64,000 nt of DNA, from the NCBI RefSeq assembly GCF_014596725.1, contig NZ_JACVEG010000003.1, forward strand, positions 575,884 to 639,883, in the 5' to 3' direction. Position 1 is the first letter of the stretch. Each line of letters starts with the position of its first letter. Under the pieces are notes generated by a model. It saw only the letters and a program-made list of their open reading frames with translations, did not search any database and was not told the DNA's origin. Made by a program: the position numbers and the translations under genes. Shown here piece after piece: positions 13,237 through 21,800 of the stretch. The stretch comes from Vibrio sp. Y2-5. GTDB taxonomy: Bacteria > Pseudomonadota > Gammaproteobacteria > Enterobacterales > Vibrionaceae.

Positions 13237-14055
13237 ATGGCTTACCAGTGTCCGCTTTGCCAGCATCCCCTCACTCTTCATCAACGCACGTATTCTTGTG
13301 CGAACAACCATCAATTTGATTTAGCAAAAGAAGGCTACGTCAATTTGATGCCTGCTCACCATAAGCGATCGAAAGATCCCGGTGACAACAAAGAGATGAT
13401 GCAAGCAAGACGTCGTTTTCTCGATGGTGGTCATTACAACCCAATGCGTGAGAAAGTCGCTGAGTTGTGCCAACGTTTCTTGGTAAACACAGACCACCAA
13501 CTGTTAGATATTGGTTGCGGTGAAGGTTACTACACAACCTATATTGCAGATTGCCTAAAACAGCAAAACCCGCAAGCAAACACCTTTGGACTGGACATTT
13601 CCAAAGTCGCTATTCGATATGCGGCAAAACGCTATTCAAACTGTGATTTTACGGTTGCCTCAAGCCATCGTTTACCTTTTGCCGATGAAGCGCTCGACGG
13701 AATTTTACGTATCTATGCGCCTTGTAAGGCAGATGAACTGAATCGTTGTATCAAATCTGGCGGTGTTGTCATTACAGTCACCCCAGCAGCAAGGCATTTA
13801 TACGAGTTTAAACAAGGTATCTATCAAGACGTACGCTTGCATGAAGAGCAACCTGAAGTCATTGAAAACTTCACCTTAGAACACGAAGAGAAAGTGAACT
13901 ACTTGATGACACTAAGCGGAGATGATGCATTTGATTTACTTCAGATGACTCCGTTTGCTTGGCGCGCAAGTGAAGCTTACAAAGCTGAACTAAAAAACTC
14001 AGCCAGCGTGCAATGCGAAGCAGACTTTATGATTCGAGTGTATAGAAAAGCCTAA
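13237..14055 (+). CDS. rlmA: 23S rRNA (guanine-745-N1)-methyltransferase
   Basis: RlmA (RrmA) methylates G745 in 23S rRNA helix 35. The 272-aa protein starts with a zinc-binding motif, Cys5-x2-Cys8 ... Cys21-x3-His25, followed by the class I SAM site LLDIGCGEGYYT near residue 90 and GLDISKVAIRYAAKRY. Length matches E. coli RlmA (269). It is monocistronic. Confidence 0.92.
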   Translation: MAYQCPLCQHPLTLHQRTYSCANNHQFDLAKEGYVNLMPAHHKRSKDPGDNKEMMQARRRFLDGGHYNPMREKVAELCQRFLVNTDHQLLDIGCGEGYYTTYIADCLKQQNPQANTFGLDISKVAIRYAAKRYSNCDFTVASSHRLPFADEALDGILRIYAPCKADELNRCIKSGGVVITVTPAARHLYEFKQGIYQDVRLHEEQPEVIENFTLEHEEKVNYLMTLSGDDAFDLLQMTPFAWRASEAYKAELKNSASVQCEADFMIRVYRKA

Positions 14056-14086
14056 TTGCCCCTATCTGCGGAATAGCACAAGTGAA

Positions 14087-14125
14087 TTGAAGTTACAGCG
14101 ACAATAAAAATGGCTGTAACTTCAA
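14087..14125. repeat. perfect 13-bp inverted repeat after rlmA
   Basis: TTGAAGTTACAGC and its exact reverse complement are separated by 13 bases. There is no T-run, so it may be a processed 3' end or a protein site rather than a classical terminator. Confidence 0.5.
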
Positions 14126-14312
14126 TAGCAAACAATACATCTCTTCCCCCAGCCACCCCCATAAATTCCTTGCGTAACACCATACCAAAACAGCATAAAA
14201 AACAGGCATGCTAATTGCTTTGTAGGAAACAAGGAAAATAAGTTAAAAAAATCACACAAGTTTGACATAAGCCTGTCGATATATTAATTGAGGATGGATT
14301 TAGGAGAGCAGC

Positions 14313-14669
14313 ATGAACCCAGTAGGCGCAGGATCAGTATCCAATCTGAATGCCCCCCAAGCGGTAAAAAATCAAGCTTCAGCGAATACAGAGTCGGCTT
14401 CGCCAGCACCTCTGAAAGTCGAACAAAACAAAGTAACGCTTTCTGATGAAGGAAAGGCGTTGCTTGCCGCATTACAAGACATCGATCAAAACGGCAAAAT
14501 GCCTGAAGGTGATAAAACCATGAGTGATAAGGTGGAAGCCTTTACCTATGGCGCTTTAGGTATGGAACATCCAGACAAAGTAAAAGAGAAAGATGATTCG
14601 TTCTTCTCTGCGGGGCAATATCTTTCCGCAGCGGCAACCGTTGGTAGCCTATTGCTCTTATTAGCCTAA
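14313..14669 (+). CDS. small orphan protein with C-terminal hydrophobic tail (118 aa)
   Basis: The ATG at 14313 follows AGGAG at 14301-14305, giving good spacing. The protein has a disordered Ser/Ala/Asn-rich N-terminus, a D-I-D-Q-N-G segment near residue 53 that loosely resembles an EF-hand loop, and a hydrophobic C-terminal tail (about residues 103-118, ending SLLLLLA) that could insert in a membrane. It is bounded by its own terminator. I do not recognise the family. It lies just upstream of the T6SS module, but nothing ties it functionally to that module. Confidence 0.7.
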   Translation: MNPVGAGSVSNLNAPQAVKNQASANTESASPAPLKVEQNKVTLSDEGKALLAALQDIDQNGKMPEGDKTMSDKVEAFTYGALGMEHPDKVKEKDDSFFSAGQYLSAAATVGSLLLLLA

Positions 14670-14700
14670 CCCCACTCTCCCAATTCTTCTCAGGCTTTAA

Positions 14701-14738
14701 AAAATCCCACAATGTTTAAGTGCACTGTGGGATTTTTG
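14701..14738 (+). terminator. terminator after the 118-aa orphan gene
   Basis: An AAAATCCCACA / TGTGGGATTTT 11-bp stem is followed by T residues. Confidence 0.85.
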
Positions 14739-15020
14739 ATATGTGAGATTTCGTTTCGATTAGGGTGGTTCAAATGTGCAAAAATTAATTGTTGTTTTTA
14801 TGAATCATGATAGAAGCCAGCAATATCAATGGATTCCAGACTTTCTCAACAAGTAGTCCTTTCTTTGGTCAAAACCAGAGCAAATATTCCCACAATTCTC
14901 TCCTCTCCCATCAACGAAATCGAACCAAATCTAGACGTTTGATGCACGTCAGCGCTCTGCTATACAGGAAGTGCATAATCATACAAACATAAACCCTTGC
15001 AACAAACTTTTGGACAAAAA
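14739..15020. other. non-coding or degraded stretch
   Basis: I see no convincing gene here. A 61-codon open frame at 14807-14992 has poor composition and no ribosome site. The stretch may be decayed sequence at the edge of the T6SS module. Confidence 0.4.
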
Positions 15021-15203
15021 TCATTTAGCGCGATGAACTCCCCCCATCGCCTGAGCAACTTTCACAGCCAATATTTTAGCTGACCTCGAGTGTGGTAAAG
15101 CCCACAGTAAAGCTCTCGCTTTCGCGCAAGATATAAACCTGTCTTCACTCATTACAAAGTGGCATTCATTTTCTCTAACATCCTTTACCTGCATATCTAT
15201 CAC
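15021..15203 (-). CDS. weak hypothetical ORF (60 aa)
   Basis: A GTG start at 15203 overlaps the TGA stop of the preceding minus-strand ORF by four bases (GTGA), a pattern of translational coupling. The 60-aa product is basic at its C-terminus and has two cysteines or fewer; no domain is recognised. It could equally be the frameshifted tail of the upstream ORF. Low confidence as a functional gene. Confidence 0.3.
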   Translation of the reverse strand: MIDMQVKDVRENECHFVMSEDRFISCAKARALLWALPHSRSAKILAVKVAQAMGGVHRAK

Positions 15204-15508
15204 CCACTTTCCCTTAGGAAGTTATTCAGGCTTACGCCGTTCCGTATGTCACTTAATTCCAGATTAGATACCCACTCTAGTGCGGAGAGTACAACTATCA
15301 AAAAAGGGCTCTGACCAACACCTTTCCGACTCTCATTACTATTCTGGCCATACGTATTAACCAGCTCTTCGGCTTTATTCAGAATCCGAGGGGCATCTGG
15401 TGATACAGAGGGTTCACTCTTGTCGTGGTGAGCTACGCTTCTTACGACTTCAGGTCGCACGGGCAGAGATAAGTTACGTGATCTCGCTTCGGGCAACTTT
15501 TTGCTCAA
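15200..15508 (-). CDS. weak hypothetical ORF starting in a palindrome (102 aa)
   Basis: The frame begins with TTG at 15508, the exact centre of a 36-bp near-palindrome. The N-terminus is basic and disordered (MSKKLPEARSRNLSLPVRPE), with a hydrophobic stretch near residues 66-78. I do not recognise it. It is the best candidate gene controlled by the palindromes at 15491-15548, or a remnant left by the rearrangement that damaged hcp. Confidence 0.35.
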   Translation of the reverse strand: MSKKLPEARSRNLSLPVRPEVVRSVAHHDKSEPSVSPDAPRILNKAEELVNTYGQNSNESRKGVGQSPFLIVVLSALEWVSNLELSDIRNGVSLNNFLRESG

Positions 15509-15548
15509 TTGAGCAAGAAGTTGCCCCGTTTGAGCAACTTCTTGCTCA
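15491..15548. repeat. nested palindrome cluster, three copies of one 16-bp unit
   Basis: 15491-15508 and 15509-15526 are reverse complements with one mismatch, and a third copy of the unit (GCAACTTCTTGCTCA) lies at 15534-15548. The core TTGCTCAATTGAGCAA at 15501-15516 is a perfect palindrome. The arrangement suggests repeated binding sites or a cruciform. The function is unknown. Confidence 0.75.
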
Positions 15549-15596
15549 CTGAAACATTACATAATTATAAACCATTGAATTTTAATGATATTTGCA

Positions 15597-15614
15597 CTGG
15601 TGCAATTATTGCTT
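15597..15614 (+). promoter_or_regulatory. sigma-54-like promoter of the T6SS module
   Basis: CTGGTGCAATTATTGCTT has GG (-24) and GC (-12) separated by exactly 10 bases, plus the TTGC half. It lies about 45 bp upstream of the hcp relic start. In V. cholerae the hcp operons are RpoN/VasH dependent, so placement fits. The -24 half (TGGTGC rather than TGGCAC) is imperfect. Confidence 0.55.
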
Positions 15615-15657
15615 CAGGTAGACCTCGATGGTTCGTTGTTTACTAGAAAGGAATGCA

Positions 15658-15865
15658 ATGCCAACACCATGTTGTATATCCATTAATGGGAAAGCTCAGG
15701 GCCTTATTATTACGGGGGGTGTACAACGTATTCTATTGTTGATTCTTACGTTGGGGTCACGAAGGTAGAATGCGGGTTCAACCGTTTAATTACACCGTGA
15801 CGGTTCCTACTGATCCACAATCAGCCAACCGTCCGTCACTTAATCCCGCACTCCAACTTAAATGA
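15658..15865 (+). pseudogene. hcp: hcp relic (T6SS tube protein), frameshifted and truncated
   Basis: From the ATG at 15658, preceded by AAAGGA, the translation reads MPTPCCISINGKAQGLIITG, which matches the Hcp N-terminus. In the +1 frame, after an internal TGA, it continues GHEGRMRVQPFNYTVTVPT and then D-P-Q-S-A until a stop at 15863-15865. Intact Hcp is about 172 aa; only about the first 60 positions survive here, with at least one frameshift and one stop. Genuine Hcp must come from another locus. Its place directly before vgrG is the usual hcp-vgrG order. Confidence 0.85.
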
Positions 15866-15870
15866 TGGAA

Positions 15871-15911
15871 CCTTAACCCAATCAGGTTATTTTAGCCTGA
15901 TTGGGTTAAGG
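15871..15911. repeat. perfect 16-bp hairpin between hcp relic and vgrG
   Basis: CCTTAACCCAATCAGG and its exact reverse complement are separated by a 9-base loop. There is no T-run. It ends 25 bp before the vgrG ATG and could attenuate or process the hcp-vgrG transcript. Confidence 0.75.
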
Positions 15912-15936
15912 CACTCAGTGGTATGAAGGAAAACGC

Positions 15937-17988
15937 ATGGCAACGCTGCATTACACGCTCACCGTTGATGGATTAGACGATAACAGTCTCGTGGTTCGGG
16001 GCTTTGAAGGGCAAGAAACACTGTCGGATGGTCTATCTCTGGACTACTACGGCTTTCGATACGAGATAACGCTGGCAAGCCGCCGCCCCGATTTATCCCC
16101 TGAGCAAATGGTGGATATGCAGGCAGAGCTCAAACTCTATCGCAATGGTGAGTTGAAACAGCGAGTACACGGAATTATTCGCCAGTTTACCCAAGGCGAC
16201 ATTGGGCATCATCACACCTTCTACTCTCTCACGTTGGTGCCCGCGTTAGAGCGCTTATCCCTTCGTCATAACAGCCGCATATTCCAGCAGAAAAACGTTA
16301 AAGACATCATTACGATTCTCCTCTCGGAAATGGGTGTTCAGGAGTATGCGTTCTCGCTAACCAGATCGCTCCCTGTGCGTGAGTTTTGCGTGCAGTACCG
16401 TGAAACGGATTTGGCCTTTGTGCAACGGCTAGCCGCAGAGGAAGGCTTGGTGTACAGCTTTGAACACAACCAAGGTAAACACACCATACTCTTTAGTGAC
16501 AGTTCTGAGTCATTACCCAAACTGGAGGCGCCCATTCCTTATCACAACACTGCCGGTGGTGTGGTGGATGAGGCGTACATTTCTGGGCTGCAAAGACGCA
16601 CCCAATCGGAAACCTCCGAAGTCTCTCTCCAAGACTACAATTTTAAAAAGCCCGATTACAGCTTATCCCAAACCCAGCACGGTACGGAGATGGCATATCA
16701 ACGAGAAGGCTATCAGTACTTTGATGCACCAGGGCGCTACAAAGACGATACAAGTGGAAAAGCTTTCAGTCAGGTCCGTCTCGATTACTTGCGCCGAGAA
16801 GCTCATATCGCCACGGGACAAAGTAATCATATGCAGATTCGCGCAGGGGTACGATTTGAGCTTCAAGACCATTTATCCCAAGAGATGAACCAAGATTGGG
16901 TGGCCGTTTCTGTCCGTTGCAAAGGTACTCAAGACCAAGCGCTTGAAGAATCAGGAGGCGAAGGTGCCACCACGTATGAGAATTCGTTCACGTTGATTCC
17001 GGCGACGATGACGTGGCGAGCTACCCCGCAACCGAAACCACAAGTCGACGGGCCAATGATAGCCCTTGTGGTGGGACCAAAAGGGGAAGAAATCTACTGT
17101 GACAAACATGGACGCGTGAAGATTCATTTTCCATGGGATAGGTATTCCTCTGGAGATGAACATAGCTCCTGTTGGGTACGGGTCTCACAAGGCTGGGCGG
17201 GGGCACAATATGGCATGATGGCTATCCCTCGCATTGGACATGAAGTGATTGTGGACTTTCTCAATGGTGACCCAGACCAACCGATTATCATCGGACGTAC
17301 TTATCATGCGACCAATACCCCACCGTATGTGCTCCCTGAGCATAAGACCAAAACCGTCTTGCGCAGTGAAACACACCAAGGGCAAGGCTTTAACGAGTTG
17401 AGCTTTGAAGACCAAGCTGAATCAGAGAAAGTGTACCTGCATGCACAAAAAGATTTTGAAGCGGATATTTTGAATGACCACACCACGCATATTAAACACG
17501 ATAAACACCTCACAGTAGAAAATGACCACTTTACCCACATCAAGAATAATCATCACCTGACGGTCGAAGGTGAAAGCCGTAATAAAATCACCAAAGACCA
17601 GACTCTGATGGTGGATGGTAGTGTCCATATAAAAACAGACAAACTTTGGGCGTATGAGGCTGGTGGTGAAGTTCACCTAAAAGCCGGACAAAAGGTCGTG
17701 ATTGAAGCTGGTTCTGAGCTGACCATTAAAGCCGGTGGCAGCTTCGTAAAAGTGGATGCCTCTGGTGTCAGTTTGGTTGGCCCCGCTATTAATCTTAATT
17801 CCGGAGGTAGTGCGGGCAACGGCAGTGGTTTTGGTGGCCAAGCTGCAGTATTGCCCAATGGCGTCGAAGCGGTTGAGACACCGAATGCTGAAATTGTTCG
17901 CCCTCCTATGTCGCCACTGCTAAGAAGCAGACAGATTGAAGCGCTCAAAGGTAACGAGCCGATTTGTGAGGTTTGTGAAGAGCAATGA
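15937..17988 (+). CDS. vgrG: type VI secretion spike protein VgrG
   Basis: VgrG trimerises to form the spike on the Hcp tube and carries effectors through adaptors. The 683-aa protein has a gp27-like base (about residues 1-360), a gp5 OB-fold (about 368-450, with KHGRVKIHFPWDR and WAGAQYGMMAIPRIGHEVIV), His-rich repeats near 505-545 (TTHIKHDKHLTVEND) and a beta-helical needle to about 630. The C-tail ends E-V-C-E-E-Q and carries no fused toxin domain, so cargo must be non-covalent. An AAGGA ribosome site precedes the ATG. The stop overlaps the next start by four bases (ATGA). Confidence 0.95.
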   Translation: MATLHYTLTVDGLDDNSLVVRGFEGQETLSDGLSLDYYGFRYEITLASRRPDLSPEQMVDMQAELKLYRNGELKQRVHGIIRQFTQGDIGHHHTFYSLTLVPALERLSLRHNSRIFQQKNVKDIITILLSEMGVQEYAFSLTRSLPVREFCVQYRETDLAFVQRLAAEEGLVYSFEHNQGKHTILFSDSSESLPKLEAPIPYHNTAGGVVDEAYISGLQRRTQSETSEVSLQDYNFKKPDYSLSQTQHGTEMAYQREGYQYFDAPGRYKDDTSGKAFSQVRLDYLRREAHIATGQSNHMQIRAGVRFELQDHLSQEMNQDWVAVSVRCKGTQDQALEESGGEGATTYENSFTLIPATMTWRATPQPKPQVDGPMIALVVGPKGEEIYCDKHGRVKIHFPWDRYSSGDEHSSCWVRVSQGWAGAQYGMMAIPRIGHEVIVDFLNGDPDQPIIIGRTYHATNTPPYVLPEHKTKTVLRSETHQGQGFNELSFEDQAESEKVYLHAQKDFEADILNDHTTHIKHDKHLTVENDHFTHIKNNHHLTVEGESRNKITKDQTLMVDGSVHIKTDKLWAYEAGGEVHLKAGQKVVIEAGSELTIKAGGSFVKVDASGVSLVGPAINLNSGGSAGNGSGFGGQAAVLPNGVEAVETPNAEIVRPPMSPLLRSRQIEALKGNEPICEVCEEQ

Positions 17989-18842
17989 GCGAAAGTCTGA
18001 TCTCAACGGTGCCTGTTATGTCTATCAGTGAAAAGGAAACACTTTATCTTTTAATTGATGGTTCCCAGATTGAAGAACTGGCTAAGAAGTTATACGGCAT
18101 TACTGGTGAACTAAATCTAGAAGCGATCTATCTGTTTGAGCCCTATCTCGAGTTACAGTCTGTTTCTCCTTACTTAATTCAGGTAACAGATTCTGTAAAG
18201 CAGTGGTTTCTAAATCTTAATCAACCCACGCTGGGATTCTTCTTTTCCTCTCCTTTGGTTCTTCGACGAGTAGCAGAAAAGTTAAGAACCTTAATTAAAG
18301 CAGAGTCTCCTTATGGGTCGTCGGTATTCGTAAAATTCGCCAATAGTGAGTGTGCTCATGTACTGCTCACTACTCACTCTCCTCATCTATGGCAAGCGAT
18401 GAATAAAGTGTGGCTACCAACCAGATATGGCTGGCAGCACTTAACTAAACCCGAGTCATTACCTCAAGTTAGCAGGGAACAACATAAGTTCAATGACGAG
18501 CAATGGAAGTTGATGGGAAAAATTACCTGGCGTAACAGCTTGGATAAAATTGAAACACACATGCTTCAGTGGTTTCCAGAACGTTACCAACAATACTTTT
18601 CACAGCCTCAATCTCTTGAAGAACAAGCTCAAGGCGCTTACCAATTGGGTTTTGGTAGTGAACGCGACCTATTGCTGTTTTTTAACGTGATCGGTTTTCT
18701 TGGGCTTGAAGCTATTGCGTCAAATAAAGCATACCCAGAAATCTATCAACTTATTCACCAAAGCTCTCAGCAAACGCCATCTCAACGTATTGAACAAGCG
18801 GCTGAATTTGCCTTTCAGTACTCACAACCTCAGGAGAAATAG
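17985..18842 (+). CDS. DUF4123 T6SS effector adaptor (VasW/Tap-like)
   Basis: DUF4123 proteins are chaperones that load an effector encoded downstream onto the VgrG encoded upstream. The 285-aa protein has the family's typical N-terminal half (LYLLIDGSQIEELAKKLYGITG and a LEAIYLFEPYLELQSVSPYLI segment) and a Trp-rich middle (W-R-N-S-L-D). It overlaps vgrG by 4 bp and is 2 bp from the effector gene, so all three are probably translated from one message. By position it corresponds to V. cholerae vasW (VCA0019). Confidence 0.88.
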   Translation: MSESLISTVPVMSISEKETLYLLIDGSQIEELAKKLYGITGELNLEAIYLFEPYLELQSVSPYLIQVTDSVKQWFLNLNQPTLGFFFSSPLVLRRVAEKLRTLIKAESPYGSSVFVKFANSECAHVLLTTHSPHLWQAMNKVWLPTRYGWQHLTKPESLPQVSREQHKFNDEQWKLMGKITWRNSLDKIETHMLQWFPERYQQYFSQPQSLEEQAQGAYQLGFGSERDLLLFFNVIGFLGLEAIASNKAYPEIYQLIHQSSQQTPSQRIEQAAEFAFQYSQPQEK

Positions 18843-18844
18843 TA

Positions 18845-21800
18845 ATGAGCAATGCCAATGAGAGTGCAAACACAGCTTCGACAAAGGATTCTCAAAGCCC
18901 TGTAGGAACCTGTCCGTTGAAAAAGAATAAACTGCAGCTTATTCCTGTGAGATATGGGCTAGTAGAGTCTAAGCCAGCCCATCCTGCTGTATCCAGTAAA
19001 TTAGAATCAAAAGTGTCATTCAGACCTGTTGGTGTCAGACCAGTAGAAAGTGGATACCTATACGTCATACATAGTCAGCGCAACGATATTATTTACGTCT
19101 ATGAGATCTCGGGTAAAGGGGAATTAAAGAAGCTTGATCAGCAGTATCTCGAAGGAGATTCTAGCGGTCAGGAGTACGTATATGTTGAATCAAAAACAGG
19201 GCTAATTGTTGAAAGAAGTGGAAACATCGAAGTCTTATTTAGTCCAACTAAAATTTCGCCAAAACTTCAATCGCATCTGCTGAGGTCAGAGCCGTTACGT
19301 TCAAAGATGATGCAAAGTTGTAACCTTGGAGAATTCGATTGTTTAAGCGGTAGCAAACATTTATTACCGACCAGTGCGTTAGAACAAAATTTAGCGGATT
19401 GTGAACCGCGTAAAAGTGATTATGAGGAACCGTTTCAGTGGTGTTGGCTTGAGGAAAAGCCGGAAACTTACCAAGCAGATGCCCTGCTAAGTCATGTGAA
19501 ACCTGAATATAAACAAGACTCAGCAGTATTGGTTCTGGAAGACCCTATGGGAATTATGACGGAGCTGGCGAGTTGTGATATCAGCATCAACAACATGGAA
19601 GTGGATTGGTTTGAGCAAGATAATAACAGGGCTAAATATTTTGCCGCATCTCAAATCAAGTTGCTTATTGAAATAGGAGAGCAGCAATTTAATGCAAATA
19701 CTAATAATGGAAAGCTTACACAATACATCTCAGTACATGAGCAAGATCTAAAAGAGCGATTTATTGCTTATCAACAAGCCAAGAAGTTGTATTGGAATTT
19801 GGTTGCTGACAAAACAAGTGCCCCTCATTCTCGCTATTCTTTGTCTGTGGATAGTATTCAGTCATCTCCAGAATTTGAAAATTATCAGCAACAACGTCTG
19901 TTAAACAATCAAATGGCTCAAGACATTGGCATTACTCAGACCGAGCTAGAATCCTTTTTCCATCAGGTTAAGAAAGATAACGATAAGCTCGTTGAAGGTG
20001 AATTTGGCGGTTGGCTAGGTGACAGAGGGATCCTCGCTCGTATCGAATACGATGAGATGGAAAACTGGTATCGTGATGCTCAAAGCAACATTAACCAATG
20101 GCGTCAGCTGACAGATATGATCGAGAATGACCGAGTATCGGTTCTGCCTTTTGCTTATGATGTCATCCCTGTTTTTGACAAAGAAAATAAAGATGCTTTT
20201 GTTGCCCGTTTACTCAGTGAAAATCATTGGCTGGAAAACTTAGCAGAAGATGAAGAAAATAAGAAAATAGTGCGAGACTTTTTCTATGCCTCCGTGGGTG
20301 AACAAAACTTGCACACTTATGTGAGTAATAATGAACATATCGGTACCGTAGAAGCGAAGTATAACGACTGGAAAGAGTGGGCAAAATATATCCCTCCGAT
20401 TAAAGGCGTTAAAGACGGTGTCGATGGGACCTTAGATGGCTTGTCGGGGCTGCGTGAATTCCAGGATCTGCTTCAAGGGCAACATTTGATAGAGTTCGAT
20501 GATGTTCCAGATGAAGTAAAAACGCAGCTCAATCGCTTTGGGTCGAAATTATCAAGTTTCGCACTGGATGAGCTAAACGAATTAGTAAACAACTTAAATA
20601 CTGCCCAAGGGAGAGCTAACTCTCTCATTTATCAGGCTAGGCCGGGAATTATCGCCACACTGCTGGTGCACAAAAAGAACGCCAATGTGATTTTTGACGT
20701 TGGTGGCAATGCGGGTATTGAGCACTTTAATCAGCATTTTTCGAAACTGGAGAGTATTCGAGCGCAAGCCGAAGAACTGTTAACCAAACGCAACAATGTT
20801 GAAACGCAGTCCAAAGGTTTTACCAAAGCGCAGAAAGATGCTTTTCGAGCTGATTACACACGTCAAATAAAACTATTAACGGAAGAGTCGCAGCAAACCT
20901 TAATGGCGTTAGCGGCCAGTTCAGAGCCAGTAGCCAGAACGGGGCAAGCCCACTTACCTTCTCATATCACAGTTAAGGCTTCAGGAGCTACTGCCAATGA
21001 CATCAACGAACTGTTGCTGTTAAGACGAAAAGTGCTAACCAATGAATTGTTGTATGGTGTTTCTGAGGGTAAAGGCATAAAAGGAGCTATAGGTAGCGGC
21101 AGTGTCTCACTGGTGATTTTTGCGATTAATGCCTGGAACTGGGGTAATACTCAGCAGGAGTTTGCGCAAAAATCAGCTTTAACTCGTGCAAAATTCGCAG
21201 ACTATTTTGCATCCTTTACAAGCTTTTTGGCGGCAGGAACATCAGTTGCAGTTGAAGTGTTAAAAATAAAAGCCAGGCTGGACTGGATTAAGCTGGCGAC
21301 AGAGGCCAATGAATTTGCCATCGGTAAGGTCGTCACGATTGGAACAGCTTCTGTGTCTTGGTTGACCGCTGGCTCTAGTTTGTTAGATATCTATAAACAA
21401 TCACAAAAAATTAGCCAGAGTTGGCGCCAAGGTGATATTGCGCCGCTATTAGCGGCATCTATGGCGATGACTGGCGATGCGCTACAAGCTTGGCATGCTG
21501 GCAAAGTAGCGTTTAAAGGTGCAGGATTGGCGATGTCTGCTGCGCAAGGGCAAATTACTTGGACAGTAGCAGCAGAACAAACTTTTGGGGTGGTAGCCCG
21601 GGCAAACCCTTGGATGTTAACCGCCTCTGCACTCATTCTGCTGGGTGAAGTAGGGTATAACTTTTTACAGTCTACTCCATTGATGAACTGGATCAGTCAA
21701 TCTTCGTGGGGGAAAAATGGTATTTGGTTTTGGCACAACAAGGAAGACTGGGACTATGATATGCAGTTTACCAAGTGGCTGGAGGCCACTCAAACACCCG

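Noticed and set aside
14807..14992. 61-codon open frame on the + strand
   Set aside because: No ribosome site, low-quality composition and no recognisable similarity; it lies in a degraded stretch.
15491..15548. Integron attC site or CRISPR repeats
   Set aside because: The repeats lack the R'/R'' core sites of attC and there are no regular spacers.
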